From Escallonia rubra (taxonomy: Eukaryota; Streptophyta; Magnoliopsida; Escalloniales; Escalloniaceae), in NCBI GenBank assembly GCA_033065855.1, contig JAVXUO010000167.1, forward strand, positions 62,001 through 126,000: a DNA stretch of 64,000 nucleotides, given 5' to 3'. Within the stretch, counting starts at the first letter, position 1. Each line of letters opens with the position of its first letter. Shown here one piece after another: positions 40,501 to 52,500 of this stretch. The translations under genes and the position numbers were made by a program. A model generated the notes under the pieces. It had not been told where the DNA came from and made no database searches. It worked only from the letters and a program-made list of their open reading frames with translations.

Positions 40501-43500
40501 CCATGTTGGGAAAATATTGAGCAATACTTCAACATATAAGCCTTGTAGGCCTCTCTCCTCATAATCAATTGTTCTGAGTTGGATGCTTTTACGTGGTATG
40601 AGAGTCGGTCAATTTAGGCCCGAAAGACAATTCAAAACTATCTACTACCACCCAGATATAATTAATCCACCTAATTGTAATCCATACCCAATTGGTTTTG
40701 AGTTGGGTGTTTCTACATGATATCAAAGCGGGTCAATCGAGGCCCAACAGAGAATTCAAAAATTAAATCCATTTCCACCCAGTTATAATTCATCCATGTG
40801 ATCCACTCAAAAGGAGTCTGGCCACACGCGAGGGGGTCTTGAGATAAAAATCCCCCATCCGGGAAATATTAAGCAATAGTTCAATACATAAGCCCTTGTG
40901 GGCCTCTTCCTTCATAGCCAATTGGTTTGAGGTGGATGCTTTCACATAAATGATTCTCACTTGGTATAATAATTACTATTGCAAACTCTCATTAAAAACT
41001 CATCCTTATTTTCTTATAAACAACTAACATGGGGTTGTCACAATTGTGGTCTAACTGAAGTTCGTTAATGCTTAGTCTATGTTACATGGACTCGACACGA
41101 GTGTTTGGGTCGGATACGTGTCCAAGTGTCGAATTCGTCAAATTTTTAATTCACGAGACACGTGGACAAGGCAAATTATTTACATATATTAATGCTTTCA
41201 GTTATTCCTAACGTAAAATTTATGTGACGGCAAATGGTTTTAACTGAGAACTTGTCTCATCTCAAACTAATAACAAATTAAAAGAAACACTATAAGGTAG
41301 TGTTCACAGTAGCATATCCTAAGAGACCATACCCATGTCTAAGTGTCGAGTGTCCGACACGGATACTTCAGGTATTCTAAGGAGTCCATGTAACATAGTG
41401 CTTAGTTATCCTTGTCAAAAGTTTAATAGATAAGCGGCTGAGTGCAAATCCCAATTTGTATAATGCAATTGATCGTTCTAACAATATTGTAAATTCTGAA
41501 TAATAGCATTGCCTAATAAAAATGTTGTAACATTAGTTACATAGAAATTATATAGTGCACCGATATATCATGGTTAATTCAACACTTTTGTTTGCTAATT
41601 TCAAACCCATTTGTCCCTAAATTGTTGGAAAGGCTTATTGAAGCATTTGTTAGCGACCGAAAGTGGTGGATCTAGTACAAGAGGCTAAGAATTTATCCAA
41701 TATATTTACTTAAGTAAACTAAAAAAAACACTGTTACAGTGGATGCTTGTTTTTTATTAGGTAAAGAAGAAATGAATCAATCTTTATTGACCAAGAAATG
41801 GATAGATGATACTCTGTGATGATTATAAATTTAGATCTAGTAATTGCAAAAGAGCAGACTATCTGCATTTCCTTCCAATAAACCTTAAAAATTACAATGA
41901 TACGTGAAAGAAAGAAAGACTGTTCTACCATTTTCATGACAGCCTTATGCCTAGACAGTCAAAGTTGAGCTTTAAATGATATTTGAACATTATGTATGTA
42001 CTTTTACAAACATTATACAACGAAAGTAAACTACTTTCCACTCTTAAACCTTTAAACTAATCACTTTATTCTCTATATTTGTCACTAAATGTTTGGTTAA
42101 CATATACTTGTCACTATACATTTACATTAGCTGTTAGCTTCTATATTTACACCTGAAGTTATCCATCCCTTGCAGAGTATGTAGAGTATTATGAATCAAT
42201 CCATTAGGGGATCAACTCTTACTTGAAGTATATAAAGTGAAGAAAATTTTACTAATTGGGTTAGTCGGCACCTAAATTTCAACTCAAAAGTTATTTGCAT
42301 TGGACGGTTCGGATAGGGCAAGTAGGTTTCGAACTTCATCAAAGTTTGAATTCACACTACTTGGACTTCAAGATTAAATAAAGGCGCAGAAGGTTCACTA
42401 CAGATTTGTGGGCCAAATAACGAGGTTTTGAACTTCACCTAAGTTTGAAGGTTTGACTTCATAGACATGGGCTAAACGAGGTTTCGAACCTTTTAAGTTC
42501 AAAACCATTCGAACTTTACTTCAGAGCTCGAAGCTCAAACCTATGTCATGTGGTTGAATTATCTGCTTGGAGGATAAGCCAAATAAAGGAGGACTTATCA
42601 GGAAAAAAAAGCTGATAAGCCTAAAAAGATTCTTGGCAGAAGCCTCTACAAAAGGAAAAGGCGAACCTTGTGTAAAGGGAATTGAGGTTCAAAACGTCGG
42701 AGTGAGAGAGAAAAGAGAGAGAAACAGAGAAAACAGAAGCCCTAAAGGAACTTTCAAGCACTATGGCTTACAAATATAGAGTTTTAACTGCCGGTTGGTG
42801 GAAAACAGTGTAAGTTAGGGGTTGATCTCCCGTCTTTTTCAATAAAATTTTGTTTCTTTACCGTTCCTGTTGGTTTCTTGTTCGGTTTATCTAGAATCGA
42901 AGGTTTTCGTCATCATTTTGTTGGATGATGTGATTTACGGTCGGACAGGTGTCTGATTGGAGATAGGATCCCTGATAGATGTTTGTTCACAGTTGATTTT
43001 TAATAAAATCTGGCACGCCTAGTGAACCTCTCTCCTATCTTCAAATTAAGATACCAAAATCTTTCGATTGTTATGAAAAATTTACTCACTATATTTTCTT
43101 ATAGGGACATAGATTTTGTAATAACTCGATCGGAGTAGGTTCTGATAACCAGGAAGCCTGTGTCACCAGAGATTAGCCGTCCAGCCTCATGGAAAGACAC
43201 AATTCTTGGTGAAGCCACCCGAGAGGCCTCGAGACGCTTTGTGCCCCTATCGTCTCAACAGTGGCATTAGCCATCCAAGAGGCCTCGAGACACTTTGTGT
43301 GTGCCGTTGTCTTAAGGGCGGCATCACGCGTCCGAGAAGCCTTGGGACGCTTTCTCGTCTTGTCGATTCAAATGTAATATCGCCTGCCCTAGGGGCCTCT
43401 AGAAGCTATTCGGCTCCCTGTGGCACATCCTTTTTGGAGGGCCTCAAGATATCACGCTCATCCCGCGGCCCTTAGATCGGCTTGTGTCGCAGGAAAAATC

Positions 43501-46500
43501 CTTATGGAGAAGACGGCTGAGGATGTTAAAAGAACCACAAAAGGACTCGTTTGATATTCAAAAAATTTCCCAGATAAGGTAGTTAAATAAAAATAGTAAG
43601 CTTTCGTGTGGCCACCAAGGAAGCAAAAGAAATGGCGGTAGTGGGGTAAGTGGTGGTGATTGCCGAGCCTTATGAACACACGGTTGTTCAAATATAGAAC
43701 CGAGCCAAAAAGGCCCGTGAAATTGCAACTGTAGCAAAAAATGCTACCCTTTCAGTAATGAAGCTTCGGACATAAAGGCTAGAAGAAAGTGGTTCGACTT
43801 CTCGTGCACCAATATAATCCTACCGACCTAAAGTACCGGTGTAAGGGCAATTTATAGCCGCAAGTAAATGTAGAAAACAACATTGCTAGATACAAGCTAC
43901 CGAAGTTAAACCTTTATGAGATGCTGAACTTACACTAGGTCTCGAACTTTCGTCAAGATCCGAATCTTCATCCAAGTTCGGACTTCCACCAATATCACCG
44001 AGATCCTAATCTTCGTTAAATTTGAACCTTCACTAGGGTTCGAACTCCAAATTTTAATCCAAGTTCGGACTTCCACCCATTTGAGGAGATTTGGATCTTC
44101 ATCAATATTTGAACCTTGCCCATGTTTCGAACTCTGAATCTTCATCCAAGTCCGAACTTCCACCAAGTTTGCCGAGGAACAAATCTTCGCCAAAACTCGA
44201 ACCTTCGCCATGTTCCAAACTCTGAATCTTCACCTCAGTTTGAACTTCCACCTAGTTCGCAGAGGTTCAAGTCTTCGTAAAAACATTCGAACCTTCACCA
44301 AGTTTTGAACTCTTTGTGAGATGCTTAACTTACATTTGGTCTCAAAATTTTGCCAAGATTCGAGTCTTCATCCAAGTTTGGATTTTTTTCCAAGTTCGCC
44401 AAGGTTTTGATCTTGTCAAAGTTCGTACCTTCGCCTTGGATGTTAGGATCAAAGTTGTTTGCCGATTCTTCTGTACATTCGACGTGGGAGTATTTTCTTT
44501 GGATGTTAGGACACTCTTTGAACCAAATAGTTCTCTCAAAAGAGAAGGCACTAGTAGAAAAGGAAGGCTAGAAAGAATGCTTCGAAATTTTTGTTAAAGG
44601 GAATGTCAGGGCAGCAGAAAGCACCTGGCAGCGCATTAAAAGCTGCCCGAAAAGAATCTCCAATATCCCAATGCATCCGCGTGAAACTAGGAAAGAAGGA
44701 GGGTGCCCAACTGCAGGCACATATGATTACCTCTCATGGGCATTGCTAGGTCTCACTTGTTAAAACCAATACAAATTTTAGGATAAACGAAACCAGACAA
44801 TTCTATATAAAACTGCATTTATTACAATCCTCCATACAATTAACATTTCTGATAGAACTCAAAATCAACTAGTGCAGTCCCCAAAAGTCCACGGCGTTTC
44901 CCCTTTTACTTTGCAAGCCCACAATCCACGTAGTCACTTTGTCCTTTAAGCTGAGGAGGGATACAAAATAACAACCTTACCAGAGATCAAACAACGGCAT
45001 AAATAATCATTTCTTAAAGTAGAAAAGGGAATTCTATTCAGCAAAGCGTAATAACGTGTAAGTAAAATAGTTCTGAAGGCATAATAATCGTTTAGCATAC
45101 TAAAAATTTTCCTGTGAATGTTGCAATCTAAAAATAACTTATGTGGTATGTTTCAGTGAGCATAGAGAGGCCCACTGACTTGGGCCCAGAATCCCACCTG
45201 GGGGACAATCATCATTGTGGAAGCATGGGCTACCACTTACAACAGTACCGTGCATCACATCAACGTACCCCGTTGACAAGGGCCTAGTATCTAACTTTCC
45301 TTTGTGTGGTATGGGGCACAACAACCAACTAATAGAAACTGTATATTTCGCTTATCATAAACAAATTTCATAAACAACTAATGGTCAAACAATTCCATGG
45401 CATTTCAATTTCTTTCCAAGAGAATAAATGCAGTGGCATTTCTTTAAAAGTATTTAAAATTTGAATTATCCTAACAGTCTCTACCAAAAATATTACTTAC
45501 ATGCCGGTTCAAGTTTGAATAAAAAATAATCGTCACTAAATGTAATTCATTTTTGGTAAACATTGCTTTCTCTAGGAAATCAGATAAACATATTTACACT
45601 TCCTCTAGGAAATAGATGACAAACATATATACTGTATATAAAAATAATAGATGGATGAAAAGGTCACTTACCTTTGATGCTACGTATTTTCTCGATACCA
45701 AAGTCCGACGCGATCACACTACTACATCTGACTAAAAGAACGTCAAAGCCATTCCAAGGTCCTCTTGGGTGAACGAGTTCTCTACGTGCTTATTTCCACT
45801 TCTTTTGAAAACTCAATTAGCATGAATCCAATCTTTTTCCCACAAACTCTTTCATGTCCATTCTCAGCTTTCCAAACGCGTAGTACACACACACTACACA
45901 TGCTCACAACCAACAAACACGCAAATACTTACCACTACGCACCACACAGCTGCCGAAACAGCAAGACACACATACACAACCGTACCACCTCCGCCAAAAC
46001 CACCTTCTAGTTTTCATTTCCACATGAACAACCTACCACTTCCAAATTTTTGGATCACAATTAATCCATCAACAATCACGCACTTATTTCATACACATAA
46101 AATTTTGCTTGATAGACATACCTATACACGACACAATTGCACAATCCACCTCCACCAAAACAATTGAAAATCCATTTCCGCCGTGTTACACCTCTAATTG
46201 TGTATTAACTTTGCTAAAGAAACCCACACACCTGGTGACTATTTTGGTAGACACGCACACCTGACACCACAACCTAGTAATAACCAAACACACATACCGG
46301 CTGCTTATAGACACAAACACGCACACATGGCTACACACCAGCAAACAAATAGACAGATAGTCACACACAGACAAGCCCCCCCCCCTCTCCCCCCTCTCAA
46401 AAAGTAACCGTGCGGAAACATAGAGAAACCTACACACAGGCGTACGCACACCACACAGAGACACACAACCTTCACGTGGTTAGCAACTAAGTGAAGATGG

Positions 46501-49500
46501 GTGCGTGTGGCTGCGTGGTAAGCGTATGGTTGTGTGTAGGTATGCGCGCGCGCGAGCGGCTGCCTATGTATATGTGCAGCTGTGTTGCTCTGTGTGCGTG
46601 GGTGTTACTAATGTGCAGCCATGTATGCATGTACATCGTGTAGATGTGTGTTGTACAAATGTGTACGTTTGTGTATGTATTTTTAGTGTGCGGTTGCTTG
46701 TGCACCCATGTGTGGCGCGCGGGGCGGGGGGGGGGGGGGGCGGTGGTGGATGTACGTCTATGAATGGCTGGCGTGTTTTGCAGTTGTTAGGCTCTGTGGT
46801 GCATGTGTTTACCAAAATAGTCACCAGATGTATATATGTCTATACATGGGCGTTTTAAGGAAAGAAACGTAAGTAGACTTGTAATTTAGGCAGAAATGGA
46901 TTTTCAGTTGTTTTGGTGGAGGTGGGTTGTGCATTTAGGTTGTGTAGGGGTGTGTATTAGGCAAAGAAATATGTATGTGCATGAAATTAGTAGGTGATTC
47001 CTAATGGATTAATTGGTTATGGATGATTTGGAAGTGGTAGGTTGTTTGGGTGGAAATGGAAACTAGCAGGTTGTTTTGGCGGGTGGGTTACGCGGCTATT
47101 TGGTGCGATGTGTTTGTTGCTGTTTGGGCAGTTGTGTTGAACGTATGAGTGTGTTGTTGTTTGGACAGCAGGGTGGTGAGTATGTCTACCTTTGATGGTT
47201 ATTAGCAGGTGTAGGTGTGTCTGGATTGGTGGGTTTGGAAAGCTGAGAACAGGAATTAAAGAGTTCGTGGGCAAAAGATGGGATTTGTGCTTAGTGGGTT
47301 TTTGGAAGAAGTAGAGATGAGCACAGAGAATTGGTTCGTTCAAGAGGAGTTTATAATGGTTTTAATAGTTGTTTAGTTAGATGTAGCAACATGATCATTG
47401 CGCCAGATATTGGTATCGATAGAATGCATAACGTTAAAGGTAAGTGACCTTTTGATCCATCAATGTTCCCATGTATATACTGTATATACGTTTATCTATT
47501 TCCTAGAGAAAGTGTTTATATGTTTATCTAAATTTCAAGAGAAAGCATTGGTTACCAGAAATGAACTACTTTTAGTGACACTTATTTTTCGTTAAAAATG
47601 GACCGGCATGTAAATAGTATTTTTGTTAGAGACTGTTATGGGAATGAGATTATAATATGATATATGTACTTTATTGCCAAAATAGTTATGTTGGGCCAAG
47701 TAAAGGTTGTGTCCATAGTATTGGTTTTAGAATTTTGTTTTTAGCAATGCATACTTGGATGAATATTAACTTCCCCTTCTAACAAAGGTGAAGTTACAGA
47801 AGTTTCAAAAAAAAAAAAAAAATTTAATTTTTTAATGTTTTAAGGAATAATACCTTAAGAAATTTATGGTTTGTTAATTTTACTACCTATCGTAATAAAG
47901 TGTCATAAGGGCTTTGTGCAATGTGAGAATTTAATGTTTGAATCAGTTTGATAGTAGTCCAGATTCTATGTGGTACGTAAAGCAGAAAGAAAGTCTTTAA
48001 GTTCGATGTGAGAAGTTGTAAGAAGTTAATGTTTAATAAGTACCAAGATCGTTGTAGGAAGTATGTTAACATATTAATTAGGGAAGGACACGTGTTGTCA
48101 AACAAGTACATAACCCGTCTTTTCTATATTTATTATTATTATTATTATACTGATATTGATTGATATGATCATTGACTGATTGCAGCCCTATCTTTAGCTA
48201 TATGTTTAAGCCCCAAGGTTTTTGTGTTTTATCAAAACAGTTATTTTTGGCCTTGTTTAGTCTCAATATCTGTTATCTTTCTAATGGCTTAGTTAAGGTA
48301 ATTTTTGTCTAACCTAACAGTAGCTATAGATCTTCATTTTAACATCCTTGCAATATCTGCAGTCTTTTGCCTTAACAATGTACTCCATCTTTTGGTGCTT
48401 TTTTTATGAAATACATGTATTTCGTTTTCCCTTTAGTACAGCTGAAAATGATATATCGTTACAGTTTGAACTTTATATCATACCACCTTGAGAAATGTTT
48501 TTGCCTTGCCGCTGCTTTTTTATGCCATCTTTTTGGCTCTCTCACGAAGTGCTTAGAATATTGAAATGGTACTTGAACTTTTAACTTAAATCTCCTATCG
48601 CGAAATTCTCTTGATTCATACTTCCATTTTGTCAGCTTGCACAGAAAGAGCTACAAAAGATGAATTCGTACAAGGCACCAAGAGACAAACTTGCATGCAT
48701 ACTCAGTTGTTGCAAGGTCATCAATAACTTTCTGCTTAGCGCTTCCATTTCTTCGAATGAGAATCCTCCTGGGGCTGATGAATTTCTTCCTGTTCTCATT
48801 TATGTTACTATTAAGGTAACACCTAGAAAATTTGCATCTTTTTTAGTGATTTCATTTACTGATTATGCTTTAGTCGACACCAAATCTCTTGCATTTTCGT
48901 AAAGACACTTTATGCTTCAAGAAAGAAGTCGTCATCCTCACTGCACAAACTAGGAATAACAAGTACCATCCACTGAACGAAACATATCTCTGTCAATATT
49001 CCCTTTGTAGGCATCATGAGATTCCTTGGACACAAGCAGACGGGCAACTCCATTGTGAACAACCACTTGCCAACTCAATTATGTCCACCAGATTTTCTTA
49101 TGTTCTTCCTCGACTACCTCCCTGCTATAATTTAATTCTTAAGCTTTTACCTTTTCTCCTTTCCTCCAAAACAAGGCTTCTAAACTATTAGCACAAGTAA
49201 TATTTATCATTTTTTGAGCCATGCCAAACAGCAACTGACTTACTTTAAGGGAATCATTTTGTATTACCCTCCAAGGCTCACTTGAAGTGTTGGGACACAA
49301 AATGTAGTGTACACTTTGTGATAGCGGCATAGTGAAACACTTGTGGAAGCTCGATGGGGTAAAGTGTGGATTAGGATTGTCTTATGTGCTGCATATCTCC
49401 CGTAATCGGCAGACACCATATAGAACCTTTCATCTCTCTAGTTCTTGCACAAATATCATTATGAAAAGGCTTAATTGCATTATAAACCCTGACCTTGGCA

Positions 49501-52500
49501 ATCTGCAACCAAAACCGCATGTACAATTTGGCACCCAAAACCCCAAGTTAGCCATCTATTGCAACTGAAGGAGTTTACTATCGGGAGTCCACGATTTTGC
49601 TAGTTTCTAAGCGTTATTCTGTCCTTTTCAATTCCCTTTGGCCAAACCCTTCTTTTTCCACCTTCTCAAGCACTTACTTTCTCACCTCTAACCTAGCCTC
49701 CTCTGGCCACCACCTCCTCCCCCTCTAAGCGCCACCTGCCCCTCCCACTACTATCACTAGTGAATCCTCCATGCCAGCCCAACGCGACCTGCATATCACC
49801 AACCACCACTTAGCAACCCCTCCATATCTCAATCTCTTCCTTAATTTCACTTACACAGATCACATTTGGAACCAAAATCTCTATAAAGCACGGACACGGG
49901 TGCGGATACAACACTGGTGCGGATACGCAGATACGGTTTTTCAAAATTTTAGGATACGGGTGCGGCGGGGATATGTTAAATTTGTAATATTTTTTTTAAC
50001 TATGTTACACTTAGTATTGAATCTTAAGAATCATAATATATGTATTAGAAATACGTAAAAATATATTATATTCCAAACAAAGTAGTGAGATTTTAAGTTT
50101 AATGGGTTGTTTCGTAAATTTTGGAGTTTGTTAAGTTTGATGGGCTATTTTATAAATATTAAAGTTGTATGGCTGAACAGGATAAAGTTTATACGTGGTA
50201 TTACTTTTATTCTTTGAAGTACTGGGTTGGTTTAAGTAATAACTTAATTATTAGGTACTTAAATGAAATAACAAAAAGTCAAAAGTCATCTCCGCCCAAC
50301 ATCGGTAACATCAATTCTTTTCATGTGCTTCTTCTTCGCTGGAATCAATCGCACCCACATCGCCGCACGCCGCCTTGGGTCGTCGGTGAGTCTTTCTTCC
50401 TTCTCCTTCTTCTTCTTTTGCTGCTTCTTTTTCTTCTCTCCTGTCTCCTCTCTCCTCTCATATTCCTTGTTGGTGGTCACTGGAGTTTCCGGTGGTTGCC
50501 TGTGGTCACAAATCTACCCAACAATAGTGTTTTCACAGATCCGATACGCACCCGGGATTTAAGACATTAAAAAAATAAATAAAAAATACTGAACTCAATA
50601 CCTGACATGAACCCAAGCCGCACCCGACCTGCACCTGTGCCCGACGCGTACCCGGTGCTGGTGCTTCACCCAAAGTGCCGCACCAGCGCTTCAAAGCAAA
50701 ATCTGAACAAGACCAATTAGTTCACACACAGTAGCAGTGCCGCCTTGGTCACAGCAGTGGGGTTGCGCTGGTGGTCGCGGTAGTGGGTTTGCAGGCTGGT
50801 TGGCAGTGGGTTCGTAGAGGAGAAAGAGGGGCTGCTGGGGAGAGGTGAGCGGCGGAGGTGGGTCATGGCCGTCGGTTTGCGGGTCGGTTGGCAATGGGTC
50901 TGTGAAAGGAGAAATGACCATCCCACCCTTCCTTTGCTTAGATTATATCCGTTGAAAAATTGATTGCTGAAAAAAAAAAAAAAAAAGATGCTGAAAAGGC
51001 AGAAATACCCTTAAAAACTAGCGGAATCATTGACTTGTGTGAACAATGGTATTTTTGAAACTTGCTTGAACATCCTTTGATTGCACTAGATGACAAACCT
51101 TGGGGTTTTGGGTGCCTAATTGTGAATGTTGGAATTTTGGTTGCATATTTTAGCCAAAGTCAGGGTTTAGAGAGCAAGAAAGCCTTAAACAAATGCAGCA
51201 AAATGTTTTTATGGGGTATTTCATAGGAAAGTAGGGAAATAGTAGGGAGCGGAAAGTGCTCAATATCCTCTCTCGTGGGGCATTTGAAGGAAGAGATCTT
51301 CTAGGTTTTTTGGACGTTGCAGAATCTGGATTTGTTGGTTTAATTTACATGTAACTCTGGACAGTCGAGGATCCAGGATCCAGGAAACTAAATCGAGGGG
51401 ACAAAGCAGCACACAAAATTCATCTACTGAGTTGTTGTTGTAAGAAGTCAAACTAAGGTGAATTTTGCACAATTTTACAGTGTATATATTCTATAGCATC
51501 TTTTACTACGATATAGCATATTGGACAACATTTTCTGCAAAAGCTCGAATTAAGCACTATTGAGATTCTCTAAAAAATATTTCAGTAAAGGATTGTGTTA
51601 AGATTTGCTTCAAATGCTAACATTTCAGTTACCTCAATGCTAAGAAATCTCTATATTTAGATTCGAAACAACAATAGTAGATAAGCTTTAAGGAAATGAC
51701 CCAAGTTTATATCTAGAATGCAAAGTTATCTAATACTTATCACTTCATCCATTTAAAGCAGTAATCCACGTTACATTTTATTAACATGTAATTATTTGCT
51801 AATACATTCCCATGATATAGTTATTCCGATATAAACTGCACATAAGATACATGGAAATTGTTTTAAAAGTTGAGGGGAGGCTGCGGCTGTAGACACCCCA
51901 TTTTCGTATCTTTGTGCGTGTAATCAGCTCGTCATCATTATTACAGCTTGATATGTTTATGGTAGGTTCTATTATGTTTCCATGGTTATAAATTATGATT
52001 TATGCTTGTCTTGGATTTTACGTTTGGTAGGAGTCGAACTCGGGTCCATGCACCACAATTCACTTTAATGAACTGTAGTTTGCTCATATTGGAGATTTAT
52101 TTTATTTGCTTACATCGTTAGAAATGTCTTTAAACTATCTTTTGATGGACATATTATGAGCCTAATTTCGTCAAGTAGAGATTGAGACAATGATATCTTT
52201 TGTATTTTCTACCTATCTCGAGCTATACTTGGTATTTTGATTTTTTAATTCTAATTTTATGTGAATTTAAAGTTCCGGGGCTTTCCATTGATATAAAGTG
52301 GGCCCAAGTTGGACATTGGATGAGAGAGAACCAATCTCCCAGGGTTGACGTATCTGCATAGTTAACCTCAGGTTTAGCGGTTTGAAGGGTAGTTAAGTTT
52401 TTTTACATCCAAGTCGGTTGTCTTAGCCTCCAAGCGCTTAAAAGCTATAAACTGAGATCTTAGGGATCATTATGTAGGGAGAAGGAATTCATAAGCTTTC

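Noticed and set aside
42780..43030. A firm LTR plus primer-binding site call at TGGCACGCC (about 43013)
   Set aside because: The junction resembles that of some plant Ty3/Gypsy elements, but there is no second LTR and no gag or pol, so I list it only as a possible relic.
43930..44211. Repeat protein with EVRTWMKI units on the - strand
   Set aside because: Follows from a degenerate DNA tandem array; no known repeat-protein family, and the other strand is equally open.
46186..47343. Several His/Thr- or Cys/Val-rich frames in the long inverted repeat
   Set aside because: Translations of CACACA/TGTGTG-rich DNA occurring in mirrored frames on both arms.
48889..49191. 100-residue open frame after exon 4
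   Set aside because: Lies in intron 4 just after the donor; no family similarity and not in frame with a conserved extension.
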